DNA of 64,000 nucleotides from Tubiluchus corallicola (lineage: Eukaryota; Priapulida; Priapulimorpha; Priapulimorphida; Tubiluchidae): assembly GCA_030141605.1 (NCBI GenBank), contig JAQGDQ010000194.1:158501-222500 (forward strand). Reading direction: 5' to 3'. A model generated the notes under the pieces. The model saw only the letters and a list, made by a program, of their open reading frames with translations, had not been told where the DNA came from and searched no databases. The position numbers and the translations under genes were made by a program. Positions 24,894 to 36,772 of this stretch are shown piece after piece (positions within the stretch are counted from its first letter, which is position 1; every line of letters begins with the position of its first letter).

Positions 24894-25271
24894 AAAGTTA
24901 CAATCATTCCTTACTAAGTTGTGGAATGGCTTACCTAAAAATATTCAGGAGGCTGCTAGTTTAAGATCATTTAAAAACTTGATTAAACCTTGGTATGGTG
25001 AAATATGGTTAAACCTTGGTGTGAAACTGTAAATGTTCATATTGTGCATATAATCTTGTCAACTTGAATAAGTGATAATTTTATGATTCTGAATAGTGGC
25101 TAAAATTTATTGCTGTCATGATTTTCACTTTCTAGTTGTTACATTTTTATTTAATTGTGTATTTTAAAGATATCATTTTACTTTGTATGTATCGATTATA
25201 GTACCTTCGACTAATGTTCTCTGTTTTAAACATCGACAATATATAAAGTGTCTTATCTTATCTTATCTTAT
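24894..25271 (+). pseudogene. LINE 3' fragment (CR1/L2-like) with (TCTTA)n tail
   Basis: The frame to 25030 reads FLTKLWNGLPKNIQEAASLR then SFKNLIKPWY, the C-terminal end of CR1/L2-like ORF2 (LWNxLP, then an SFK segment). A stop follows, then a short 3' untranslated part and a tail of four TCTTA units at 25251-25270. Microsatellite tails instead of poly(A) are typical of the L2/CR1 group. It is 5'-truncated, with 5S-like sequence just upstream. Confidence 0.7.
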
Positions 25272-27060
25272 GCTTGAGAAAATGAATGACCGCCAGGAAA
25301 ACTGATTTCATCTGCCATATTGCTACCAACTATTTACCCTCTTTCAGCAAGGGCGTAAGTTTAGACACTTCTACCGGTTTAGTGTGTCATATTTGAGGCT
25401 GTCCTTAATAATTGTTAATAAAATACCGGGTCCGCCATACAAATCTACATTGAGATTGCCCTGGTCTTGACGGCTATTTTTAGTTTTTCGCTTGCCGAGA
25501 TGTATAAAATTTCGATGGTTTTTCAAAAGATTAGTCATGCTGTTTTTCGTTCAGATAACTTAAAAAACCAGCTTAACAATGGTCATACGAATGTTGTGCA
25601 ATTGTCGTTGTCTGCATTTGAATGCCGTTGTCGTTGAATTTGCTTGCACTATCGTTGTTGTTAAAATAGTCATCGCTTAAGCAAAATAGCATACTACATC
25701 CCTATTTTAGCTTAACATACATATGATTTGAATCTGTTGATTGGCTATGGACTGGCCTACCTAACCCTAATCAAAGCATCTAATTAGGTACTTAATTTTG
25801 CCAGAATCGCGCGCTAAATATTTATGAAGCGCTTAGCGAGCTGTGCGCCAAATGGGTAATTATGATTCGACAAATGGATGAACAGGTAGCTCTAAGCCAG
25901 AAAGCCCTGCAAAATGTCAATAAAGCGTCTACTAGTGCGCAAATATTACATTGCTGATACGGGTGGGGTGTAAAATATACACATATATTTCTTATATTGA
26001 CGAAAGGCCTGTTGTAAATCGCAGGGGTGATGTAATGTGATAGAACTATAATGATCATAATAATGCAAAATTTATAGTTACAGTTACATTTTTTTTGTTT
26101 AACGTCGGTTTGCAGTACAAAAAGTATTAGTCTGTAAAGATTAATTTCCGACAAAGAGAGGACAGGGACATTTGGAGGATTACACTCTACATTACACACC
26201 TGGACTGGTAGTGTCATATTAAATGTATCATCCTGTAAATGCCTCTGAAAATAATAAAGGCACAGTCGTTAGATATGCTGAACATCGTGAGCAGTTCTTC
26301 AGCCCAAGAAGCGAATGCAGCTAGTCTGATTACGAGTCAAGCATGCAACGGGCTGCTACGTACCACCAGCCAACCAGCTATCTGGCCTTATAGCTAATTC
26401 TTATAGCGCCATGAGAAAACTGCTGGTTTCAGTTCCAAAGGAGGGAAAATTAAGGTTTTTTTTGGTAAATCTAATCTGTAAGATCTCTACGCAGTGCTAA
26501 CGTTAAGATTCCTTATATAGTAGTCTTTCTTACGTTCAACAGATTCGCAAGCCACTAGGATTCACAATTTTCATTATGCTAAAGTGAAATGATTTTCCGT
26601 AAAACATCGAGTCAGTTTATCTTAGTTTATCGAGTCAACTTAGGTTAACTATGTAATAACTGACCGATTCACTTCATACCTTATAGTTGCAGATGCTACT
26701 GCTGTTGCTATGTCGATGATTGTATTAATAATAATTTTTTCAGGTAGTAATTAGTAATTTTTAAAGTTAATTAAATACTAATTCCTTTATGCACGCTAAA
26801 ACCAACTTTGAACATTCATGTTACTTGCACAGGGTGCATTTTAAGTTTTTGGAAGACAGAAAAAAACCGAAGGATTTATATATGGGTAGCTCGCAATTCA
26901 AGCTTCTTTGATGTAACACCGCCTCGCTCACTGTGCGTCTCTCATAAGCGGATGCTGTCAGCATTGATCCCAGAGCAGCGCAATCTGCTCAAATTAGCGA
27001 ATCTATGGGCGCGACTGCTAGATGTGCACGGTTGACAGAACGTTTCTACAATCATATTAA
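25272..27060. other. AT-rich stretch, no gene recognised
   Basis: Open frames at 25822-26217 (minus) and 26808-27035 (plus) show no recognisable family. No transposon ends are seen. Confidence 0.4.
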
Positions 27061-27112
27061 ATAGAGGGTGAAAACGACAAGTGGAAGCAGAAAGAGAGAC
27101 AGGGAGACAGTG

Positions 27113-27228
<116 letters not shown>

Positions 27229-27229
27229 G

Positions 27230-27268
<39 letters not shown>

Positions 27269-28345
27269 CTTTATTTAGGAAATGAATATATATACACAAA
27301 GGTGCCTCTTTTTGCAGGCTCAAATCAACAAATTACATTTTCACATAACAAATCTTTTAAATCCAGTTTCACACTATGTACAACGAAAAACATTTTATAC
27401 TTAAATTAGATATAATTTCAAACGAATCACAAGTATTATACAAACAAATTAACTTTACACAACTACATAATTTATTTTTTTTATACTGGAGCGGGCCTAA
27501 ATTAACAGTTACTTAGTATAAAATTGTCCCTGATCAGGTTAGTGAAAGCCATTATTAAATTTTTATCAGATTGAGGCATAATATTACGTGTATAATTGGC
27601 ATCAGCTATTTCCATGAACGGCATTCTTTTTGCATTATCTATTTTATTACATCTGAATAAAATGTGCTGAGGAGTTTGCTCTTCTTCTCCACATGGACAT
27701 AAACTAGTATCACACATATTAAGTCTATACAAAAAGCTGTTAAAATTCCCCTGGCCAGTTAAAAAGGACATGGCAATGGATTCTATTTTCCTTTCATTAT
27801 TTCCAAGTGGCAAATTTAAGGGTGTACATTTTATATTCTGTATTTCAACATTATCTCCTCGAAATTGCATAACATGCCTATATTTAGTTGCCCAGGTATA
27901 AGAAACATAATCTGTAATTTGACGTTTGGTATAAATTAACATATTTTCAGGAATTTGTTCAAGATCTGTATTACGAAAGTTTTCATTCCAGACAAATTTT
28001 AAAAAAGTTTCTCACAGTCTGCACATTTGTATACATAATATTTTTATAAATATGTCTTCCTGTCAGACGTGCACTACCATACCGCAGAATCTGTTGTTTT
28101 ACTAAATCGTCAGCGCTCTGACATAATGTCTTAAGACATGATTTAACCACAATTACATTTAGTTCAATGACTAACGGTGGAAGACCACAAAGTAATTCCA
28201 ATTTAGTACGATCTGGTTTAAAAGCCAACCCCGCAGAAACTTTCATTATATCATAGGTTATATCTTCAAATACGGTTAGTTTTTTACCTAACCATACAAT
28301 AGCACCATACAGTATAATCGGCAAAATAGTAGTTTTATAAATATT
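27230..28345 (-). pseudogene. 5'-truncated LINE 3' end (jockey/I/CR1-like) with (TTA)n tail
   Basis: Read right to left. 28324-27983 has ILYGAIVW at the end of the reverse transcriptase, then a connection region. 27942-27502 is in another frame and carries SFLTGQGNFNSFLYRLNM, then CPCGEEEQTPQHILFRCN, the CCHC-like C-terminal finger found at the end of ORF2 in several non-LTR clades. It ends NCILSN.. with a stop at 27502. A 3' untranslated part with an AATAAA-like signal near 27270 follows, then a (TTA)n tail (27230-27266 on this strand). One frameshift separates the two frames, so it is inactive. Confidence 0.75.
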
Positions 28346-28357
28346 TAAATATTTTAT

Positions 28358-28789
<432 letters not shown>

Positions 28790-29870
28790 ACATCATGCAA
28801 GTACATGCATCAGTTCTGGACAATTCAGAAGAAGTTGAAGATTTCTATGAAAATGTCCACAAAACTCATGGCTTATGCAAAGTCAGATGAAGTAAATGCA
28901 CTGATGGGTGACTTTAGTGCTAAAGTTGGATAGAATCTAGATTATCGGCCAGATGACAGTCGGACTTGGTAACAGAAATGAAGGAGCATCAGAACTCATA
29001 GAATTCTGCAATGAGTTCATAACTAATCCTTATGAACACAACGTTTAAGTATCACCCGAGGTACTTATGTACATGAAAAATTCCTGGTAATTCATTTTCT
29101 ATTTAAGTGGACTTCATTATAATCTATCGAAGAACTTGAAACAGTGTAAAAAACGTGAAAACTTATTGGGTCAAGAGCAAATATTCAGTCACAAATTAAT
29201 CCTGTATGAATGTAAAGTTGAATGAACAGAGATAACAAACAGATTTTCAATTCTTGTAAATGATGAAAACGTGCAAGGTGTGGATATCGAGGAAAGCTGG
29301 GAGGATATGAAAGAGGCATTCAACAAGGAAAATGTATTGCCTAAGAAAGAGAGAAAAGCAAAACCATAGTTGGATGACAGATGACATTTCGAACTAAATG
29401 AATGAAACGAATGCTGCGAAACAGATACATCCGGTCGGTTAAAGAAGTCTCAATAACAGAATTGATGAAGAAATGTTCTGGAATAAGAAATGTGGAGAGT
29501 AAAATACTTGAATCAATCGAATGAATCGACATAAGGAGATGAATGTCCAAATCAAAGATGTCATTAGTAACCAGAAGAAAGATGGTAGCAACGAATTTGT
29601 AAAAGACAAGGATGGGAAGGCATTTTTGGTGAAAATTACATCAAAAATAGATGGCAAGAGTATGACACAGGGCTTTACGGTGATAACAGAGATCAGAATA
29701 TGGAGACACCAACAGGAGAAAAAATTTTGGTTGAGGAAGTGAGAAAAGTTATATAAAGCTCTAAAAGCAGGGAAGGCAGCAGGCTAGGATAACATTAATA
29801 CCAAAATGTTATGCGCATTAGACGATGAAAATAAGCACATTAATAAAATTTTGTAATTCAGTTTAAAATT
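28790..29870 (+). pseudogene. Decayed RTE-like LINE, endonuclease and linker
   Basis: Pieces in order: SEEVEDFYENVHKT (28830), then GDFSAKVG (28910), then NEGASELIEFCNEF (28980), which follow the RTE/BovB-type endonuclease (EVEKFYE, GDFNAKVG, LxEFC). Next come WMTDDISN (29370) and KKDGSNEFVKDKDGKAF (29580). At 29765 is KALKAGKAAG.DNI, the link into the reverse transcriptase. Frame changes and stops are frequent. The RT core itself is missing. Vertebrate 'craniofacial development protein 2-like' annotations are this same sequence family. Confidence 0.65.
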
Positions 29871-30100
29871 TAATGATAGCCCCAGCAGATTATTATTATT
29901 ATTATTTATGACTCTATTTATTATCGTTGTGCGACTAAATCATAATTGTAAAGTTATAATTATTACATAAAGATAATTTCCCTCCAAATAAAAGAAGGAG
30001 AGGTGCGTATAGGCCTATGGTTTGAATTAGATTAATTCATTAAAAACTGAAACATCTTATGTAGACTCTTCTCTGAGCAAATACAGAACAAATATCAAGA

Positions 30101-31197
30101 CAGGGTTTCGCGGAGCCGGGGCTTTTTTTGCGATAATCGAAAAATGTCCACAGTCGCCAAAAAATTCACGTGATTGTTTTTTGACGCAAATTATTTGTGC
30201 AGAGTTCGAAATGATTTCGCGCGATTTTTGCCACTCTTTCTTGAGAATTTTGGTCCTTTTTCTCGATACGATGTCGCACAAAATTGGCCTGACCTATTTG
30301 ATACATATTTGTAGTTGTTTTGTGACTTTTACAACACTTAATCGACAAGGCGAATGGTGCTCGACATTCGCGTGCATATACTGCGATTCCTTTACGACAA
30401 TTTCAAGGAATTTCGTAGAAAAAAGTACGGCTTAACTAAGGTCCTCCAAAATGTCGCCAAAATAATGAAAATAGTCGCAAAGTGGTCAAACATTCTTATA
30501 AGTATCTCAAAATGTTTTCCGAGTTTTCGTGGATTTCGAAACTGGTGACGAACGTCAAGAATAATTGACGACATATTTGCGCATGCTTAGCGCTTGTCAG
30601 ACAACTTTATGATAGTTTGGATAAGTTGTGGTGAAATGGCTTGTTGTTCAACTCCGGCGAAAAAATTTAAAGCCAGATTTTAACGTTTTTTCGCGACTTA
30701 ACGACTGTCAAAATTAGTCACAAAACATGCATAGGTGTTCGCCTTTATCACCAAAAGGTCACTGGCTTAGCGGAAAATTTTTAAATGTTTGTCATTTGGA
30801 ATTGCAAAACTTGCTACTTTACCAAAGATTTTATAACTGTTCTAAAGTTGTCTGAACATGTACCAAATCTGCGGAATACTTTGCTAATTATTCGTCAACA
30901 ATATCAAAATCCGCAGAAATTCGGAGAACGTTTTGACACACGTTTTTAGAATACAAGAATGATTTGCTACTTGAGCTACAAAACAGAAGCGGATTATTTT
31001 TTGGTTGTCGTTGCCCTGTGAAACACGCATTTAAACATTTAAACATCTCCCGCCGAAGCCAGCGACTATGGTTACAATGGTGAACGTCTGCACATGTTTT
31101 GCAACTATTTGCTGAATTTTACGAACATATTGAGCGACTGTTGGACTTTTTTACAATTTTTGGTCAGTCGCCTATGCGGCGAATCGCGTGAAACCTG
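30101..31197. mobile_element. Possible DNA transposon remnant with imperfect terminal repeats
   Basis: It begins CAGGGTTTCGCGGAGCC and ends ..GCGAATCGCGTGAAACCTG. The complement of that end begins CAGGTTTCACGCGA, similar to the start. The inside is rich in CG dinucleotides and TCGC/GCGA motifs compared with its flanks. No clear target duplication is found (left TATCAAGA, right GGTTTTGT). No transposase is seen. Confidence 0.35.
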
Positions 31198-33232
31198 GGT
31201 TTTGTAAATGACCTAATGCAGTCTAGCTCAGCTAGTGGTAACTCTGTAAACACCAGAGAGGCTTCAAAATTATGGATATAATTGTAGATGTTATTGTGCT
31301 TCTCAACAAACTGCTTGAACTACTTTGCTAACCTACTGCTGAAGCGATTGGTGGGTAATAAAAATAGAGTTACATCTAAGTTCTTCTGTTTTAATATTTA
31401 TTTCACGCTTTTTTAGCATCCCCTTTTCAGCTCATTAATTGCAATGTTTGTAGTTGTAAAATAAACCGCAATAGTTTATTAACTTCTGATAGTCACAATC
31501 ATAATCTAATTAATGATATTGATAATCGTCAGCTAATTTGAAGATACTATAAATATCTCCTTACTGTGGCATGGGTACAGGTGGCGCTTTGGATTATGTG
31601 AGACCACAGATTGCCTGTTACGCTGAACAGTAATTCGGCTGGTTGAGCACAGGTGTTCTAATTCCAGGTTTTTGGTTTCAAGTCCCAACAGTTCAAATTT
31701 CTTCAGTGTTTTCTTTCTTCAACTCTTCACCCTAGCCACAAACTTAGTAGTTATAAATAAAACAATGGTTTAAAAACTTTTGGTACTCCCACTCGTAATA
31801 TAGTTAATAGCATGCACTGTAATGTAAAGTCATATACCTTTTTCGTATCCTGTCTCTTTTGCGAAGACCATGGCCAAAATCTATTATTTTTTTATTCTGA
31901 ACTAAAGTCATTATCTTTGTTTGACGGTCTAGAAGTACTAAAACCGAATTTTGTTAATGCAGTGCTAATGTCATACAGAAATACCAATTTTTTATGTTTT
32001 AGCTTTCAAACTCGAGGGAGTTGCGTATATCGAATGGAAATTACTATGGACTATACGTATTCTTCTCTATATTATAGTCAACAAACAAAGAAATAAGATA
32101 AATAAAGCTTGATAATTATTTCTAATCAATTAAATAAGCCTTGAAAGTTTAGTTATTTGTAAGTTTTTATTGTGGCAATTTAAAGTTAGCTTAGGTAATC
32201 GTATGTAATTAATCAGTTTATTTATTTAAAATTTTCGGCACGTTAGAATGCTTATAAATTAAAAATTATAGTAAGAATTATGGAACTAAAGAACTAAGAA
32301 CCAGGTACAGTAATGACACGCAGTAAAAAAGTGAACGGAAAACATGTGACATTACTTTCCGAAATAATTTTAAAATGACAACTATATTCCATTTGCGTCT
32401 CGCGTAAATAGCGTACATATTTTGTGTATGATGCCTTCTATTATATTATGGTGTGTTATTAACCAAATAAACAAGCATTGGATTAAAGTGAGCATATGTA
32501 AATGCGATCGTTGAATTACAGCACTGGAGTGTGCTCTTGGTATTCAAATAGGGAGCAAAAGATCGGCAAGTTTAAGTTCCGTTTTTTTATTTCAAGTTTA
32601 TCGCTGGTCTAACTTCATAATTAGGTAGTGCCGATTGCCATAGTTCTAATGATTCCGCGCAGCAATACTTTTGCAGAATACATTCCTGAGAAGTAGGGAC
32701 TGTTGCCTGTCTTTATAAGTTTGAGAGCACGTGACTGAAATTAACTACAGTCTAAAATTTGATAATGTTTTTGATAACAACTAAAAGATGGCTGGTTAAC
32801 AACAGAGTGAGGCGTCATTAGAGTGATAAGTTACCCGCAGTTTGCGCAGTACTCTTACCGAGTTTTGCAAGTTCGTAATACATATTTAGACAATTCACTT
32901 GATGATGGCTGCTAGATGCTTAGGTGTCTTCGTTAAATTTCGTGGAAAGCCCACAGCTTTCCGTGTTTTCCCAAACCTTCCCACCCGATTTTTTAAAAAT
33001 TTTCTCCAAATACCCTGTACTAAATTTAATGTACTTTTGTAATATTGTTTTGTAAAAATATTTTAATATGGTGTTTGTAAATATGTTCATTTATTGTATA
33101 TAGTTTTGCACTTTAGTTTTTTTTAGTATGCACTAGACGCATTTGTCTTGAACAGTGTGGTTATTTTAACATTACGCTGAGGCTTACTCAATTTTATTAT
33201 AATGAGTGAACCATTTTAATGACAAATCTATA
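31198..33232. other. AT-rich stretch, no gene recognised
   Basis: The open frame at 31812-32096 has no recognisable motif. A weak tRNA-like segment lies near 31640-31695. Confidence 0.4.
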
Positions 33233-35582
33233 TCTATACTCTTATATTAATATTCTTGGTATCTTAATATATATATTTATTTATATATAAGATTCGAGGC
33301 TACAGCCCGGACGAGGGCACCATTTGCGGCGATCTATATATCAAACGAAAGGTCTCGATCTAGTGTCGTCTCATTGGGGGTTTATTTTTCGAATGGGGCC
33401 CACCGCGAGGAACGGGGGGCGAAAAACCTCCAAAAATGGCCATTTTCAGCCGTTTTTTGCAAAAGTTATACGCCTGAGATGTAGAGAACGGGAATGGGCC
33501 GAGGGTGGTGCTGGGTATGGATAGATAGCCCGTTCAGCGGTGGGTGTCATAGGCCTATTTAGAGTTCCCGAGAGGGCCACGGCGCCCCGCAACGGGCGTT
33601 TTCCCGGACCCAACTCGCGATTTTTTCGAAATTTTGACCAAACGGCCTGTGGAAAAAACGTTCTAGCGGCGCTTGGTGGGACACTCGGAAGGAGATATGG
33701 AGCTCTTTACAAAGAGGAAGGACAGGGCTACACGATGATGTGGGCTATATGTTAGGACAGGTCCACCGAGAGGAGTATCGACGAGTTAATTAGATGTTCT
33801 ATTTTTCGCAATTTTCGCTTAGAAAACTGCTGACGCAAAGGCATTGTTGTGACGTCATCCATTGTATTCTGTCTATAATCTTATAGCTTTAATTCAGGAA
33901 AAAGCTGCTATGCTGCTGTAATTCAGTAAAAGCTGCTACGGGCTTTGTGTTAAAAATGAGGACTAGGTAGAATGTTCGCGTGTTATTGATTATACGTGGT
34001 TTTTTACGCAAAATCTTTTGCGGGGCCTTTGCTATTTATTATATTATAGCACATAGTTTCAACTTTGTGAAAAATGTTTGGAATGGTTTTGTTGTAATGC
34101 TGTGCTGTTGGTGCGTGTCGTCATCGTTGTCACCATCATCATCATCATCATCATCAACATCATGATCACCACGTGAGGTGGTGGATTTGATGTGGTGTGG
34201 TGGTGGTGGTGTGCTTTGTGTGTTGTGCTATGGATGGTGTGGTGGGGTGATAGGGTGTGTGGGGTGTGGTGTGGATAGTGTGGTATGGAGTGGGTGGCGT
34301 GGTGTGTGGGTGGGTGTTGTGGTGCAGTGTGGTGTGATGTGGTGGAGTATTATGGTGTGGGTGGTGTGGTGTGTGGGTGGTGCGATGTGGTGTGGTGCAG
34401 TGGTATGGTGTGGTGCAGTGTGGTGTGATGTGGTGGAGTCGTATGGTGTGGGTGGTGTGGTGGTGTGGGTGGTGCGGTGTGCTGCAGTGGTATGGTGTGG
34501 TGCGGTGTGGTGTGATGTGGTGGAGTGGTATGGTGTGGGTGGTGTGGTGTAGTGTGGTGCAGTGTGGTGTTATGGTGTGGTGCAGTGTGGATGTATATTA
34601 TGGTGGGGTGTGGTGGTGTGGTGTGGGTGTGGCAGTGTGGTGCATGGTGTGGTGTGTGTGGTGGAGTGGGTATGGGTGTGTGGTGGTGTGGTGTGTAGGT
34701 GGTGAGTGGTATGGTGTGGCAGTGTGGTGTGGTGGAGTGGTGGTGTGGGTGGTGTGGTATGGAGTGTGGTGGCGTGGTGTGTGGGTGGGTGTTGTGGTGC
34801 AGTGTGGAGTGTGGTGCAGTGGTGTGGTGGTGGAATTATGGTGTGGGTGGTGTGTGGGTGTGTGGGTGGTGTGGTGCAGTGGTGGTGTGGTGTATGTGTG
34901 ATGTGGTGGAGTCGTATGGTGTGGGTGGTGGTGTGTGTGTGGTGGTGTGTGCTGCAGCGGTATGGTGTGTAGGTGGGTGGGTGGTGTGGTGCAGTGTGGT
35001 GTTATGGTGTGGTGCTGTGTGGTGTTATGGTGTGGTGCTGTGTGGTGTGATGTGGTGGAGTATTATGGTGTGGGTGGTGTGGTGTGGTGTGTGGGTGGTG
35101 CAGTGGTATGGTGTGGTGCAGTGTGGTGTGATGTGGTGGAGGTGATGGTGTGGTGTGTGTGTGGTGTGTAGTGGTATGGTGTGGGTGGTGGTTGTGTGGT
35201 GGTGTGGGGTGGGTTATGGTGTGGTGCTGTGTGGTGGATGTGGTGGAGTGGTATGGTGTGGGTGGTGTGGTGTGTAGGTGGGTGGGTGGTGCAGTGTGGT
35301 GTTATGGTGTGGTGCTGTGCGGTGTGATGTGGTGGAGTATTATGGTGTGGGTGGTGCAATGGTATGGTGTGGTGCAGTGTGGTGTGATGTGGTGGAGTGG
35401 TATGGTGTGGGTGGTGTGGTGTGTAGGTGGTATGGTGTGGTGCCGTGCGGTGTGGTGGTATTGTGTGGTGCGATGAGGTGGAGTGGTATGGTGTGGTGCA
35501 GTGCGGTGTGATGTGGTGGAGTGGTGTGGTGTGGGTTGTGTGTTGATTTGTGCACAAAATTCTTTTTGTGGGGTTTGGCTAG
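33233..35582 (+). mobile_element. Non-autonomous Helitron, chimeric read-through type (copy D)
   Basis: Same structure as the 3628 copy. The 5' end is TCTATACTCTTATATTAATA (A at 33232). The first hairpin near 34010 (CGCAAAATCTTTTGCG) is followed by CTAT instead of CTAG. A TTATTATATTATAGCACATA joint leads to a CAT tract and about 1.35 kb of GTG-rich minisatellite. The second hairpin (CACAAAA/TTTTGTG) and CTAG are at 35579-35582. A CRE-like TGACGTCA lies at 33850. It is 2350 bp, the longest copy apart from the Tigger-bearing one. The extra length is in the minisatellite. Confidence 0.87.
34170..35545 (+). repeat. GTG-rich minisatellite in Helitron copy D
   Basis: The same repeat vocabulary as at 4613-5548, but expanded and rearranged. 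It ends in the same GTTGTGTGTTGATTTGTGCA lead into the terminal hairpin. Long Thr/His/Pro or Val/Trp/Gly open frames are artefacts of composition. Confidence 0.9.
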
Positions 35583-36040
35583 TATATATTATTATACATA
35601 TTATATTATTCAAATTATTAATATAAAGTTTTGCACATAAACCCACAATGACAAACCATACCATATCTATCACTTCACATCACGCACACTACACCACCAT
35701 ATCACCCACAGCACTGCACCAACATCGCCCACAACACATCACCCACACCACACCCACTACACTACCACCATACCATCCACAATACACTGCCTAGACCATA
35801 CCGCCACCTTACCCGCCCACACCATGCCACACCACACCAGATCCACTACACTACCCACATCACATGATGGTCATGACGATAATGATGATGACAACGACAA
35901 TGATAACATAAACAACACCAAGATCAACAGCACAGCATTTTAGCGAAACCGTGCCAACATTTTGCACTAAATTTAAAAAAAAACTCTTAGACCATCCACC
36001 AATGATCAATAATATTCTATTCAGTGTTTGCAAACTGTTC
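35583..36040 (-). mobile_element. Old inverted relative of the GTG-tailed Helitron, 3' part
   Basis: CAC-rich on the plus strand (35640-35860), followed by a CAT/GATG tract and then AACACCAAGATCAACAGCAC and GCATTTTAGCGAAACC. Reversed, this matches the order in the 18790 copy: TTTTGC..GGTTTTGCTG, GTGCTG, CAT tract, GTG tract, GTTTATG-GCAAAA. Its 3' hairpin is eroded. It abuts copy D tail to tail. Confidence 0.65.
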
Positions 36041-36175
36041 TTTTTGATCATAATATAGATTATAAGCTCATTTTCCATTATGTATGTTGACTATGACGTA
36101 TAGCATACACAAGAATTGCACATTTACATAAAAACAGGAACATAAGACCACATATTTCTAGTTTCAAATACTCAC

Positions 36176-36358
36176 TACACATGGCAATACGAGGATGCCC
36201 AACTCTTGTTCCAGGAATTTCGTAACCATGTTTGTCAACACACCACGAATATCTTGTGCTGTGCCAACGCTGGAGTGGATAATAATCACCTGAAGCCGTG
36301 CAACGAGGAATGAAAGCTCCAGGAACTAAGACGACATTTGCTTTCTCAATTAAGCAAG
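36176..36358 (-). CDS. Exon: thyroglobulin type-1 domain (inhibitor gene, module 5)
   Basis: 183 bp, phase 1 at both ends. The acceptor is TTTAAG before CTTGCTTAATTG and the donor is GTGAGT. It codes one Tg-1 module, beginning CLIEKA and continuing IPRCTASGDYYPLQ, then RYSWCVDKHGYEIPGTRVG, and ending IAMC. Tg-1 domains occur in secreted proteins, and several inhibit cathepsin-type cysteine proteases through their loops. The usual QC..CWCV core here reads QR..YSWCV, so two of six cysteines are missing together. These are the third and fourth, which normally pair. It lies 2.3 kb downstream of a WAP exon, with a hAT element in the intron. It is the last recognisable exon in this direction; no stop codon or 3' end is seen. 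Confidence 0.85.
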
Positions 36359-36772
36359 CTTAAATGAAAATGAGCTGTGAATAATATATATGATTTTATT
36401 TGCATATATTACATATTATAACAATGCAATTTATAAATATTTGTAAGTAATAATCTCCAAAAATACTTACATTAGTTAATTATAATACAATACAAAAACT
36501 GATAAATTTCTTCATACGAAAAACCAGGTAGAAGGATTTTACCCTGCAGTAAGCCAGTACAGCTGATAAGCAAATATATGACGATTACTAATACATATTA
36601 CTAATTACTAATAATAGCAGTGTTATTAAGACTGGATTAATTTTTGTGCAATAAACATCCTATTTACTTCCACAGTTGTACAAGTGAAATTAATTTTTCA
36701 AAGTTACAGTGTTTTCAAAACAGTAATTTTTGACCGATTATACATGCCAACAGTTTAAACGTTTCCTTAGTT

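Noticed and set aside
25822-26217. 131-codon frame on the minus strand with several Cys
   Set aside because: No spacing pattern matching WAP, Kazal or Tg-1 modules, and no clear splice sites at its edges.
31640-31695. tRNA-like segment (GGCTGGTTGAGCACAGG, then GGTTTCAAGTCCC)
   Set aside because: Box B is only approximate, no cloverleaf can be drawn with paired acceptor ends, and no SINE tail is seen.
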